Positions 36,441 to 51,000 of a stretch of 64,000 nucleotides of DNA are shown here, piece after piece. The first letter of the stretch is position 1. Every line of letters starts with the position of its first letter. Source of the DNA: Ectocarpus siliculosus (Eukaryota; Sar; Phaeophyceae; Ectocarpales; Ectocarpaceae). The DNA lies in contig FN649758.1 of NCBI GenBank assembly GCA_000310025.1, positions 2,354,076 through 2,418,075 on the forward strand. Reading direction: 5' to 3'. A model generated the notes under the pieces. The model searched no databases. It was not told the origin of the DNA and was given only the letters and a program-made list of their open reading frames with translations. The translations under genes were made by a program, and so were the position numbers.

Positions 36441-39400
36441 TCACGCCGCATCCATGATAAGCGCAACACCAGCCAAAACCCATCGGCCCGCCGGCGACTT
36501 GGTCTTGAGCTGGGCAGAGAACACATAAGTGGGGCCTCGCTGCTCCGTCTTGTAACACGGGCAGAGATAAATCCCCTGGGTGTCCACGCGATCTGCCGCC
36601 ACACCCTTGACGCTCATGATCGGCATCGAGCAGAACATCTCCTTTGGCTGCACGTGTGGGGAACAGATACACATAAATACGAAGGCGCTTGTGTGAGGGT
36701 GTTGGTGCGGTATTGTGCAGACACCTCTATACGACGACGGTGCGCTTCCACAATAGTGCAAGCACATGCCGCGCATGCACAGAGAATGTGTCTACCCGGA
36801 AAAGTCGGAAATGTGCTAAAAAAAAAGCTTCCTCCTGATCTGACCAGTCGATCGTCGCACGGTACATCCTCTTGACAATGTCATACCGTTGTATTGAGAT
36901 GAGACCACGCTACCAATACAGTAATTCGGGACAGCTGTACAATCTGACCAAGTGGAAACATCTCTAGGTCGTTTCTTGCCTTGCTCTTCTCGATGCTGAC
37001 CGAGTTCGGGTCCCACCGTGCCCCCTGCATGCTGAGGCCGATTATGTATGCCCCCTCTTTGCTGTGAGAATCCACCTCGTCCACCGCAAACTTTTTGAGC
37101 ATCTCACTTTGCGTCTGCAGCTTGTCCAGTTCCCATTGATTCTTTTGGGCGGTTACCTGGGAATCAGAAGCAACACATGTTACGTAGTGTAGCCTGAACA
37201 TGCGTGGGCGTGGGGGGGTCGCCATCGGCATCTCCGAGTGCCCATAGTAGTTGCGCGACTACACTGTGCACCAGAGCCGCTCAACTTCCGCCGCGTGCAT
37301 CAGTCCACGATGGCATCTGTTCCGCGCGATTCAAAGCTATTTCTCCAAACAACGTGGTGATCGAAGTTATTCTATTTGTGTACCCATGCCCGAACAACAA
37401 GTTGGGTTCAAGGGCAGCACCCACCTGGCAAATGGCAGTCAGGAACGACTGCGGGTTGACCAACCCCGAGATCCATGTCACCTTCGGAATCTGGACGCCC
37501 GGTGGCATCGTGCAGAGCGAAACGACGCCGCAAAGGTAGCATGATTCAGCACAATAATATCTCTCGAGGGCAAACCAGAGTCTCGTTACATTTCGACGGC
37601 CAGTATGTCGTCGGCGCTTGCTGAGACACCGAAAACAGGCGGGAGGGAAGCATTTTGATACAGCCCACGCATTGCCATCTGGGTTAGAGTTCTACTACAC
37701 CATCCTAAATTTTGGGGTGGACTGGCCGACCAAAGTTCATACCTCCATTGGGTTGTTTTGCCACTCCTCCAGCTGCCCCAGCCTCAGAGTGAAATCCGCC
37801 AACCAACTTGCCAAAGGTCGCAAACTTGGCCAGGCTCGCTTGGCCCAAGTCGCAGGGACCTTGATCGACCAACAAACGGCACCAATATGAGAAAAAATGG
37901 TCGACAGAGAGTATCAATATCTCCGCCATACAAGCTAACCCACAATGTGTTATCTCGCAACGGCCACGGAAACGAAGCTTCGCGTAATACAGCACGTAGT
38001 GGCCCGGTGAGATAGTTCTGTCTACATTATGTCAGCGCCACCCTCACCTTATCCAGGTAAAGAGCATCCATGAGCCCTTCCATCGCATCGGACATTGTGA
38101 GCTCCCCGGCAAATCCTAACTGCAGCTCCTTGAGCGACCGAACGATCTCCGCCAGAAGGGTATTCATCACGTCCATTTCCTAGGGTTTATGTCGCCCAAA
38201 ACATGCAATAGTATGAGGGTGTGGTGGTGACCACGAGGATAACGAGTCTGCAAAGAGTAGTTCATGGGCATTCTCTCAGCGGCCGCTAAATATTGTCAAC
38301 CATCCATTTTCGTTCTCAAAATCGTCAACTCCCCGTATTTGCGTATTCTCGGGCGTGTGAAGGCACGATGGTACGCGCTCAGGGACGTGGTTACCTGAAT
38401 GAAGACATTCTGGTAGGGGCCAGCTTCCTCGAGTGACCGCCCAATGTCCTCGACGTCGAACTTCTTCTCCCCGAACTTGTCAAGGATAGTCTCCGACATG
38501 CCTCCCACCATTTGTTCGGGAGACATGATGCCCTCTCCCGATGCTGCATCACGAGGTTGTAGCTCCATCAACGTCTACGGCAGGTACAAAGGAGATCGAA
38601 AGCAGGGCAAGAGAGATAAGAAAATGCGTGCTATTTGCATCGTTGACATGCTGAGCTAGGTGGCACAATTCGGTGTAGACGCGACTCGTTCATGGATGCG
38701 CGATATAAAAGAGGTACCAAAGGGTCTTCACTATGCCGGCTGGCCTGGCCCAACAGTATTTGCATGTGTACCAAACGTTGACATCTGCTGCTCACGAATA
38801 GCTGTGGCCTCAATGGCTGGCAGGTCTTATTATGTGAAAGAGCTCCATCACGGCCAGCCATTTTACGTCTACTGCGAATACTACGCTGTGACGATGTTGT
38901 GATCCTAATGAATACATTGGTTTCCAAATTTGGAATGATCCGTTGCTCTTTGAGTGGGAAATTCTGGACAAGGCCTGTAGTAGATTGTTGACTTTCGTAT
39001 ATTTCCTCCGAAAGGAGTATGACAAGATACTGAAACTAACGAGTTTTGCCATCCTTCTTCCCCTGATTTCGCACCTTGAACATGGTATCTGATTGCTGGG
39101 TACGGAAGTCGATCTCGGCGTTTGGGTGAAGGCCGAAGGCGATTGGCGTATCGGCGCCCATGGTAGTGTCTATATGCTCCAGGTACTTGTCATACGACGT
39201 CGGGGGGGGAGACTGGAAAAACGAACGAGACGACGGCAAGGGGCAGGTAGCGGTGAAAAAAACAAATTTTCCACGCGAAAAGGAAGGAATTTCGGGTATG
39301 ATAGTTCTACACTTACAGTCGTGCACAGGGGAACACTATTGAACAGACACTACAATTGTGTGCTTTCAGCTATGGTTACAAACACGATCCGAGGGACAGT

Positions 39401-42400
39401 TTTCTAGAACAGGAATAGCTGAACCTCACCCGTTGGAGACTAAAAAGACAGTAAAGACAATTGCCCGTTGCGTGGGATTCCACTCATCGGTACACGTAGC
39501 TCCCTCAGGGCTGCTTGATCTCCGAGAGGATACCGTTGTTCGTCTACGTACGTCGGCAGAAACCTTGCGACGTTCAGATATCTGTGGTGTCTGTTTTTTT
39601 GCACAAATGAACCGCATCGTCTCACCAGAAAACTGACGCCCTTCTCGTCTTCAGCGAAGGGATATAGTTCTGTCTCATCCAGAAGCTCGTCTTTCATGTA
39701 CCAATCAAGGTATTCGTTGGCCAGTAGTCGATCAAAATCGTTGACGATGTGACCACCGTACCTGCGTGGACATCATCGAAGACACAGATCGTAAGTCACT
39801 CGGGGCGATGGGGTAGAGGCTTCAAACATGAACGTAGTGAGCCATGGGACGTAGTACAGACCAAACGCACCGACACCAACCAGGCGCTACAACGTACATG
39901 ATTTCCCCCAAACGTACATGATTTCCCCGAAGATGTACTTCAGATCTTGCCACGGGATTTTTCCCCCGCCCGAGTTCTCCATGTAGTTGGTGAGGCACAC
40001 GGCGGAGTCGCGCAGGTCACCGATGGAGAATGGATACATCATGTTGAAGCCCATGGGCCCGTACAGCTTGCGCTCCATCATTATGGCGTGGAAGTGGCAC
40101 AGGCCGAACAAAATGCTTTTCGTCTTGCTGTCCGCCTACGGCATGGCGTAACACGAGAGGGGGTCCATTGGTTTGCCCACACAAGCGTGTGAACCGTTGT
40201 TCACGTGTAAATGCGGGAAGGTTCCTGTTTATAACATCTCGTAGTGGTGAGCCACTGGCGAACAGCGGTCACAAGTGATGAGACGACGTTGTAATACGAA
40301 CGTGAACGCACCAGGTAGTGAGCAGCCTACGAGTGCAATGCTTTTCTCCGGGACAAATGTCCAATCACCTCTTCGATGTACTCTCGGCTGAAGTTGGCGA
40401 ACGCTCGCTTGAGGTTCGCCTTCAGCCCTGCCGGAGGCTCGTTGGTGAGCTTGATGCAGCGGCTGAGCACGCCGATAGGAATGGCGTTGGATGGATCGGA
40501 GGAAAGGTACAGCCGGAACTTTTCGTGACTCCCTTCCAGAGCAAACTCGTCCAACTTCTTCTCGAGCTCGATTAACCAGCTCGGCATGAGGTGGATGTTG
40601 TTGAGGATCACCCAGTGCCCGTTGCGGTGGGCAAGTTCAAGGCAAGACATCGCCACAACGTCCTGATAACGGGCACACGTCACGAGGCGTATGCAGCCAG
40701 ACATGAATTCCATGAATGAGTTAGGTTTTTCACAATACGGTCAATGTTTACGAGGTTATCGTGCGACCCGTAGAACACAACACATAGGGTAGTGCGTCGT
40801 CTATAGGCAGGCCAGAAACGCAGCATGTAGCTGACCGACTACAAAAATGGATAGCGACCCGGATCTGCACGATTTTGCACTGGCAGCTAGGCCTTACCTG
40901 TCCTTGTCCCATGGACACGTTGTGATACGACTCGTTCTTCACGAACTCGTATTTATCGGCCAATTTGTCAAGATCTCCCACCACGTTAGCACCCGGCGAC
41001 AAGATGAAATAAATTGGCGTCGTCGTAGTCGAGTCCAGGAATGACTCTTCCAGGATCTGAATCACAAGCGACCGATACGGAAAATGATTAGTGTTACCAT
41101 GGCTTCCAAAAAATCACCAAGTTTTTCGTTGTTGGGGTTTTAACGAGCGGAGCAATAATTGTACAAGGCTAGCGTTGGTTCTTCGCTTCATTCGTGTGCC
41201 ATTTGCAGCAAACAAGGTAAGGATTGATTTGTGTAGTAGCGTGCATACCTGGAACGAGTTGAGCGTGGAATCGCAGTCTGCGTAAGAGTTCCCGTCCGGT
41301 AGAGATCCCCGGATGAAGTTGGACAAGGCCGTGTTCATCCGATCTGGCCGAAGACAGCGTACCACCAGCATTTTCTGGAACGGCACGCGGTCCAGGCTTG
41401 CCCTGCATTTTTTTTATTCAACATACCGCAAGAGTACAAACGTAGACATCGTTAGAATATGCGGACAGGCAGGGTCGTCGACAAAACGTACATATATATC
41501 AAAATGTTTTGTATGCGTGCGGTGCAGGCGGAATAACCTCATCCTGTTCGGACACCTCAAGGTTGTTCGCTTGGAAATGCCCGTGGCTGAGATGAAACTA
41601 GGGTTAGGTTGTTCGATCTTCTAAAAACCAAAGATCTTATAGTGACTAACCAGAGGAGCTTGGGGGCAACATACAGAACAAACCGGTTGAGAGATAAGCT
41701 AGGGTAGACCAGTAGGCATGGGGGCGCATACCAGTCGAGCGGGAGCTTTTCCGTTTCAGGCGTGATGTGGTTGAACCACTCCCGGAAACGCGGACCAGCT
41801 TCCACAAGGTCAGAGCTGAACTTAGCGAACTCTTCTAACTCTCCCAAAGCTGACACCCCTTGCCATGCTGGTTCTGGTAGCCATGGTAGAGGGTTGTCGT
41901 CCACCTGTCCACGTTTGAGAAAGTAGGCCAAGCGTCATTGTACGGGGTTTTGTGCGTTAGTCATCGCTCCGCCCGTCTGCTGCCACCTCGCAATAGGTTT
42001 CCCAACCGCATCCCATTGAACAACAGGCTCCGTTTCCATGCGAACCTGATAAAACCAATTTTTGTACCAGCCTTCCGATGTGAAAGGTGACCTATATTCG
42101 GAGAGGTTTCATGATAAACAATTACGTTGTAGTTTGACTAAAACAGAAGTGTGAAGCTCAGCGCAGCACATGGTGATGGGCCCGGACGTGATTTGCCCAT
42201 TCTTTTCCGTCATTGGCTTCGCTGTAGCTTATTATGCACATGCTACATCGGACGCCGATTAATCGTAGGTTCGGACGCCGTGGGTGCTTAGGCAGGAACA
42301 GAACGAAATTTCGTACTAAGATGTTCAGGTGCGTGTGTTGTAGGAAACAAAATCAACAGCGAAATAGCTACCGTAGTGCACCTGCTTTCGTGGTCCTCGA

Positions 42401-45064
42401 AGAAGGAACTGGAAATGAATCTCGTTGATAATGCTTTCCTCTCCTAGGATTCCTCTCTTCATCAGGTTGAAGGCCAACTGTGACAGGAAAATCAGCTTGT
42501 GGCGCTCAAACAATCCTCTGCTGACCCAGGTAAAGATGGTCATGCGCAAGGCGTCGCGCAAATTAAGAACTCGTCCGTCGACCGTGTCCGACGGTTTGGC
42601 CTTGGTAATGGACTTGAGGAAGAAGGTCACGAAAGAGTCCAGCGAGTACTGGTACATATGGTCGATGAGGCATCTGGATGTTCGGACGAGGAGCGTTGGC
42701 AAAGAAAAGCACGCGAAGCATTAATATCGTTGATCGTTGTCAGTTCACAGCGCAAACTTCACGAGGGATGACGGACTAGACTGTGCGTGGGGCAAGTCTT
42801 CCCTGCGGGGGCGGGATTTGGCTGGCTAGCAAAGTCTCCGTACTTGCCATTCTACGCTGTACGCAACCCGAATTGTATTCCGCAGCTTACATAGAGCCAG
42901 TGGTGAACTAATCCATGGTACCTCGGAGAGCAAACAGCTTTGACACGGAGGGGTACCCGCAGAACTCACAGCTTTGTGAGGAGGAAGTAAAGCATGGCTC
43001 CTTCCGTTGCTTGCTTGCGGTACAGCTCGCGAGCCACGTTGATTTCAATCTCGGTCAGCTTGCCCTTCTCTACCGCAGCTGCAATCTCCTTGGCTGCAGC
43101 CTGCACCATTTCCGCGGCCGTTTCAAAGATGATGGCAAGAGACGGTTTAGGACAACGTAAAACTACAAAGATCCCAATATAGGAATTCTCATGTTGAGTT
43201 CGTTGACACGAACCATTAACCGGTACAACAGTGTGCTGGTCGTTGTATCGCGTGTCAGTGGCGCAGCATGCACAAACGCACTCGTTGGTGATTGAAGTCA
43301 CCAAACTTTCTGGACTTCGAGCTTTACGTGAGTCACCACATTAATGTATCGCTATCCCGCACCTTAGTTGCTTCCAGTCCCTCGATAAGCGGGACATCGC
43401 TCAGGATGTCATCGGGTGCATTTGCCAGTCTCTCCAGTAGATCGTCTTCCAGCTGAACCAACTGAATTTTGTACTGCGGGAGAGAGGAAAAACAACAGGC
43501 GGTGATGGGTTGGAGACAAAACGACACGCCGTCAAAATATAGGAGTTTCGACGACATACACATGGTTTTTCGAAAAGCGTGACATTGAAAAAAATGTTCT
43601 GGTATCACAATACATAGTGCGTATATAGACACTGCACGCATGAAGTGCGCACGCGTAGCTCTGTTGGTTGATACCAACATCCAAGAACTCCTGGCTTCCT
43701 CGTCGCCGTTTATCGAATGGTGGTTTCGATTTTCGAGCGCTGTGTACGAGGTATGCGTCACCTGGTTGAAAGCTGATTGAAGTTCCTGGGCCTGCTTCTC
43801 CAGCTCGGGCCTTTCAACCCCCACCACCTTCGCCAAAAGTTGATCCTCGAGGCCTTTCTCGGTAGCAATGAAGTTGATCAATGTGCACTGGCGGTAGGAA
43901 GCACAGCGTCGAAAAGTGGCTTGCTTAAGTCCCAAGGTTGCTTGTTGGACATCGAGTGGAGCATTGCAGCGGAACGCGCGTAAGGTCCACATCCTCCTGT
44001 TGCTTTCGCAGGCAGTGTCAAGCTATTAAGCTATTAAGCGACGATGTGCCTGAGCACTATCGCAGGCACCCATGTCCACGTGAGATTCGAGTGTACTACC
44101 GGCAGGAGTATGTCCAATTGAAACGCGAGGACTGATCGTTGTTCCGGTAGAACGCACCTGTGCTGCGATCTCCGGCTTGTAGTGAGGGTTGGATAGTTTC
44201 GTCTGCAGGTAAAGCTGGAAGCCGGGGTCATACTCGACTTCCTCCCCACCCAACTTGAGGAAAAGGGATCTAACGAAAGGCGACAGAGAGAAGACATAGG
44301 CGAAAGCCGGAGCATTATCAGCCCCCACATCAAACGAAATATCGAGAATAAACTTGGGTCACGTCAGTGAGTATTCTTCGTCCGACACTCTAGCATGGGT
44401 ACCTCCCAGATGCTTATGTGAGCAAGTGGAGGGTGTGAGCTTGGTCCTGACGTACCGCCCCTTTTTGTAGATAGCACGAGCAAGCACGGGATCAAGGGTC
44501 GGGTCGATTTCCTCGCCAATGTTCTCGATAATGAGCGTCTGCCCGTTCGTGATGGCAGTCTCGACATCTCGTAACCACTTCTTCTGGGAGAGCTGAATCA
44601 CCGAGAGGCCGTTGTCTTCCTCTCGCTTACGCAGCCATTTGATCCCCTGTCAGGTCGACATGAATAAAAGGGCAAGCAGAGCTAGTCGCATTCAAGATTC
44701 GATGTCGATGAGCAACGTTTGCAGGAAGTCAGAGACATACGGTTGTGGCAACTCGGAAGCGGTGTTTTATTTGGGGTTCTCCCCAGTCCACAAGAAGCAC
44801 TGAATCTAGTCCAGAGGAATATTCAAACCTTCGATCCGGTAATATATCGAAGATTTAAACGAGGCGATGATGTGATTGTTACCTGCTGCTGAGGATCGAT
44901 GATTAGAGGCCACCGCTTGCAGTTCGTGATGACCGAACCGTTCTCTAGCGATATTCGATCTGCTGGCAGTCCCTCGCTGGTCATCTTGGCGTTGTTCCCG
45001 TCGTTAGTAAGGAGATCCAGGGGATCAACCCCTGGCGTTAGTGGGATCTTGCGTTCCTCAATAT
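36441..45064 (-). other. Dynein AAA5, AAA6 and C-terminal domain, exons 43-62
   Basis: Exons: 44883-45064, 44456-44646, 44158-44269, 43762-43887, 43363-43473, 42970-43100, 42382-42673, 41732-41904, 41249-41402, 40898-41056, 40369-40662, 39918-40135, 39626-39761, 39075-39212, 38395-38574, 38048-38179, 37743-37859, 37425-37490, 36980-37156, 36441-36647. AAA5 shows [10 protein letters not shown] and [19 protein letters not shown]6 shows [24 protein letters not shown] and [11 protein letters not shown]. The C-terminal domain has [54 protein letters not shown] and [12 protein letters not shown] before the stop. Confidence 0.96.
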
Positions 45065-48000
45065 CTGTTTCCGGGAGCAGGAGATGTTACAGAAGTATGA
45101 GTTCGCCCTTGTTCACATCGACTATGCACCGCCGCGAAACCGCACTTTGAAAACGAATTTGTTCATTAGTCCGGGAGTCGGCATCAAGTCCAAGAACGGA
45201 TTGTTAAGTTCGGTGTCCTTATGTTTTAAGAGTCTCGGGGCGTACCAACCATGCAACGCTTTCTTCATCGCGAGAGCACGGTGGGAAAGGCTTAACAAGA
45301 TATTTTTCTGCCGTCTCTGCTTCCGCCTCACCAGGGGTCCACACGGCCTTCCAGAGAATGTCCCGGTTGGCCTGATCGAAGGCTCCTACGTATGACACGA
45401 AACCACTCGCAAGCATACAGTCACCGACGAGGGTGGTGGCACTGTGCCTGAGCTTCTCGATTTCGTTGCCCCACCGTTCGTTCTCGCTCGACAGGCCACC
45501 GACAAGACGCTCGGCCAGGGAGAGACGAGTCAGACAAGCCGCTGCCTCTGCCTCCACCTTCGCCTTCTCTTCTGTTGCCTGCAAGCGGTTTCGTTGTTTG
45601 CAGACAAAAACTTGGAGCTTGTTGGATGAATGGCGTAAGAAGAATATTCCAAGCTGCGGGGAGATGTGGTTTTGTAAAACAGAAACATGACCTTACGTAT
45701 CATCAGCAAAATATTTTGTACCGCTTTGTAGAAGAAAAGCAACACACGAAGCCTCGACTTGCCGGGAGACGAGGCGAACCAGGAAGAGGCGCAAACGTAT
45801 GAATGGATAACAGATGCAGAAATCCCAGTGAAGAGATAACTCGCCTCCATGAACTTATCCTGGAGCTGCTGAAGCTTGGCCTCTACCGCGGCCACAAGAT
45901 CGTTGGAAACCTTGAGTGAAGCATCTGCGTCCGCCTTGGCTTTACGGGCGCCTTCCAAGCTGTCCATCAGAGGTTTCACCTATCAATGTAAATTTGTCAC
46001 GTTTCCGGGATGGTTGTGTCAACCAGAATTATGGGTAGCGTTTGCTCAACAAAAGTGAAATGGCTGTACTCAGTTTCTTGTTTTTTTGGGGAGGGTATCA
46101 ACATGTCGTGCCATATTGCTACCCATCGCTCGTTATGAAGCAATTCGTCTTCTTACTTAGCAACGAAAACCCGCTAGAATTTGTTGCCTTCACCAGAAGA
46201 GTTATAGGGAACAACTGAACAATAACACTAGTTGCTTGTCACACACCTTCACGTAAATACGGTTGTAAGTGTAGATGGAAATGACCCACGAGCACAAGTT
46301 GGCGGCGGCGGCCGACTTGCTCTTCATGTTATCCACAGTAAAGGTCTCGTCCCCCACAATGGGCTCTAGCTTCTTGATCTCGTCTTCAGTGATATCCTCG
46401 CCGCGGAAGGCCACGAGGCTGTGGGTAAAGAGAGGGTTACGCAATAAGAACAATTTTCGTCCCGTCGAAGCTCGCTATGGACGCATGGGCTGAAAAGGAG
46501 AAAAATACACAGTCACGCTCGAGAGTTCCACCTGCCCGTCTGATCGTAAGAATGGCGGGTCGCAGCCGGGCCGACTACTCCAGCGCCTCCTCAACACGTG
46601 ACGCACGTCAGATGAATAATGTAGGATGATTGATTCCGCACGATCTTGTGGACGAATGGTGTGACCCCCTTCTGTCCTGGGAGGCAGTGGCTCCTAAACA
46701 TCGCGAAGCGGACGACGTCATCGGTCAAAGAGCTTGCCTGTTTTTGAACTGGTCCACGTTGGCCATCATCTTTTTAGCGCGGTCCCAAGCGTGGTTCTTG
46801 TACTCTTTCTCCACCAAGATGAGCACCGCCTTTGTCACCTGGCGAATCCAGGCAACAATCGCCGCGGGAGCAAAAATCAGTCAATCATCCCCTGGATACC
46901 CACGTTCTGGCGCACAAAGAGTGTTGGACATGAGATCAAGACAATGCGTGGTGCACACAATTCTTGCCTTATCTACCCCTGCCGGTGGCTTGGGGAGACT
47001 CTTTAGTTCCGTGAGCATGGCCTTGGACAAACAGTTGACCGCTTCTGCGGCTGCCAACATTGCCGGTTCGGCCTGGGCTAGCTCTTTCTCGGCATCCTTT
47101 TCGATTGCAGCCGCTTCAGCACTGGCGACAGATGCCTTGTCGGCCTCGATGCTAGCAGCAGCTTGCTGTTTTTCTGCGAATTTGAAGCACATCAAGAAAG
47201 TGTACAGGCAAACGAAAGCATCATTTCTTGTGTGTTTCGCTCCCTTGAATTGTGGAGAGGCGGCGGAGCGTCGTATCACACATACGTAGTGAGAGTAACC
47301 TACAACGCCGTCCTGTCATCGCTTCATGACAGAATAGACCTCAACCAAAGCTCGAGTGATTGAAACTTACCAGCACCGGCCCTCTGCACGCCCATTTCTT
47401 CTAGTAGCACCTCCGTGGCAGCCTTTTTCTCTTCCACCTACAAATAATGTATGCGAGGGTAGCCGGAGAGACATGCATGCAATATGCCAATTCCGCAAAA
47501 ATGAACAAGAGGACACGTGCCTTGAGTCAAGCACGAAGCTGGCAGAAACTTTTACGAGTACCATGCGACGTGCAGTATGCAAGCCTACCCTCGCCCTACG
47601 CATTCGTGCCAACCGAGAATGACTGCAAATATGAAGCAGTTCTCTGTCTGTACCTTGACCATAGTGTGCGTGAGATCCACTTGTAGCTCAGCCACATCGG
47701 CAGCAGTTTTACGGAGTGTGGAGAGCCCGACGTCCAAACGGTCGATTTGCCGTTGCACCTCCGTCCGCTTCTGATCTAGCAGGAACTTGTAAAAACCGAT
47801 CAGCTCCAAGTATGACTTGGGCGTCACGTAGTTGTACCTCCGCTGAGTTTCGTAGTACTCTGTCGACGCCTTTCGATGTGAAACGCCAGAGGGAACGCCG
47901 CACGAACAGCAGACGGGACGAAAATTGGTTCTGTCTTGACATGTGACCAACCGGAGATCGGCCGACGAACTGCATCAACAGATCCAGCTTTCTCGTAGCC

Positions 48001-51000
48001 TCTATGGACACCCAACACACCTTCGTGACCGACAAGTGCTCCTCCGCCATATGAACGGCGAGGCTCTCTTTGACGGACAACTCTCCGAGCTCCACATCCT
48101 CCAAAAAGCGGGCTGCCACGCTTATCAAGGCCTGTCTTGGCCACGGGTGGAAGAAGTCTACCGAGGTACAATTGATTAGCCCCGGGAAGCGTCGGGCACC
48201 TGCAAAGCGGGGTAGAGGCTGGTTTCAGTCGCTAAAAATCAATACCACGGCATTTTGTTCTTCCATTTGGCTCGAATTTTGTCGAATTTCGGCACCCCGG
48301 CTACACGCGCTCTTTGTGCCGAAATTTCGGGAAACGTGTCACTGCCCACGCCAACTCTTTGTACCGCTTCAGTTTCCACGCGCGGGTGAATTCACGAGAC
48401 TGATTCTTGTCTGATGCAAAACACTATACGCCTCAGCTTGTCGAATGATATCAATCAAGCCGAAGAATCTTACGGATCCGGAAGATGTCTCCCACAGGTG
48501 AGAAGCACAACGCAACGTGGAGGTTGCTCTTGATCCTCGAGATGAGGAACTCCAAGCCAGCTTCCGGTGTGTCCGGAATCCCAGCTGCCTTGGCCTCGTT
48601 TCGTAGAGCTCCTACCAGTCCTTCTCTTTCATCCTGGGAAGGAGTGCACATTGCGGGCTTAGTTCATGGCTCCTTTTTTGTTAGGTTTCGAGAGAAATGA
48701 GGCGCACTTTGCGCAGGTGAAACCGTGGATGTCCTACCGTGGATGTCCTAAGACGCAAGTAAGCGTGCCAGTCGGCCACTTTGTTGCCGCGAAAGTCGCC
48801 AAACTGGTCGCTCTCTCTGCCACGGTACCCCACTACCTCGGTAGGAGATAAAAGACCTTACCTTCGGGAACAAATCACTGATCCACCCGTTGGCGAGGAT
48901 GTCGTTGATGTAAATGAGGAACCTCTCGTTCACGATTTGCCCGTCCGTCATGAGGAACAGCAATGGGGTTCCCTTTACTCCCGCCGTCTTGAACATCTCT
49001 TGCAGAGCTTCCTTCAAGTCATCCACCTGAAATGAAAGGTGCCAGGACAAACGACTGGTTTGGTGACGACTGCGTCTTTAACATCAAGTTTTTGGGGCGT
49101 TCGCAAACATATTTTGTGTTTCAAGGCCCAAAAATAATGTTCAATCGTGCTTCCTTGTCAAAGAACGGTTCGACCTATGATATATTGTGATGCCCCCCAA
49201 GTGGCAACGCCCAACATCCGGTCGGACGTCCAACTTGTCCCTGTCCTCTTGGAAGTGATCAAGCGGAGGCAGAGTTTTTCTCTCAACACAATAAAGGATG
49301 TCACTCACCTTGAACTTCGATGTCACCGAAAGCTGTCGGACCTCAAACCCGCAGATAAACGCCGCGAGTCTCGACAGAGACTGTTTTCCGGATCCTCCCA
49401 CACCGATGAGCATGGCATTTCCGCTAGGTCTTTGAATGATACGGCATATCCTGGTCACATGTTCCTGCGGCGGCAACCCACAGGTGCGTGTAAACGAGCA
49501 TTTAAAAATCAACATATTCCCCCTTTCTACTCCCCAGAGAACAATGACACACTTGCGTGTCACCTCATAAGGGATCAAACGTGGACTGCAATGTTCGTTG
49601 TCAATGGCAAAGGTTTCGTCGCACCATAGCCTGGTCGAACAGAACGAGGTCCATCATAGGGTTGCTCTCATTGTACTCCTGCAGCTTGCCATCCAGAGTG
49701 TTTTTCAAGGTCGGTGCATCAGGGACGCAGGTGTACGCGCTACTGGTGCCCTTCCCGCAGAAGGTTGTGAATATCACCGGCTGCTTGAACATCTCGGCCT
49801 GGTTTGCGAGAGGGCGGAGAAGAAAAGAGGAGCTATTACACTTGGAGCCAGAATGCAAAACCAAGACTCAGGAAACGACGGGGCCGGGACTCCCTCAGTG
49901 GGTAATGCCGTGTTCTCTTTTCGCTAAAGGGTTTTTTCTTTGCAGCCCGTTTTTATCTAGACCATACTTCTGCATCAACACATTAGGCAAGGTGTCGAAT
50001 AAGGTCGTGTTTCGGGAACGGATGTCTGTACCTGGAACTCAGACAGGTGTTTCTTGGCTACCTCGCCCATCATGCCATCCAGCACTTCCATTTCTGGTGC
50101 ACTGATGATACGGTCGCGAAACACTCGCTCACACTCGTGTACCCATAGCCGTGCAATTTCTATTGGCGCGCTGTAGGAATCCTGATCCGCCTGTTGCCGA
50201 AACACGAGGAACAAACACCATGTTTCAGGTTTGGATATTATTACTTGTTGGCGCCGACAGCATACCTTACGCGAGCTGGGAAGAAGGACATACAAGAGCG
50301 GCGCTGCCGTAGAACTCTTCACAAACAACATCCAACTGGCTCCACACAGCAAAAAGACAAGGTCAATCGAGCCATATTGCAGAAACGTCACACATGCAAC
50401 AGCTAGAGCTCAATGTTCAAATGACCCCCCCATCATGCCTGACACAATCCTTGGAAAATGTTGGTGAGTTCCCGCATGTTCCAGTTGTAGGTGAACTTGA
50501 CCGCCGACGGCAGGAACTTGGAAGACACCTGGATGAATCAACATACAGGTTATTTTTGTCATCTCTGTCTTGCGGGGCTATATTCAGGGAAAACGTAGGC
50601 AAAGTGGAGAAACAAGAAAAGGAAGAAGCGAGACGGAAAGCAAAGGATTGTATTTAGAGCGCAGAAGCCAACGGGAGAAGAGTGGGACTTGCCCCAGGAA
50701 ACAATGAGGAGATGTCGGTGGGGAACGTCATCAGAAAGAACGGCGATCACAAACAAGGAAGGGGAAACACCTCGACCTGCGTTTGAGTGCTGAACGGAAG
50801 GCACCGAACGCTTTCTTCTCTTCCTCAGACCCCTCTTTGTTCTGACTCACCATGGAATGTATCAAGATGCTGGCGTCCACCACACGGGCGCACATCGTGT
50901 TGATAGAGTCTCCCCAACCGAGCATATGTCCGCTCAGGATCGATGAGTAGACAAGCTTCAGATCAGATACAGATGGCATTTGGCAGGCGAAAGTGGCGAA

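Noticed and set aside
50439-50446. GT donor for dynein exon 29 at the GTGTCA site (exon end 50446)
   Set aside because: It gives phase 2, which cannot join the next exon (phase 0). The GC donor seven bases further restores phase and the expected residue count.
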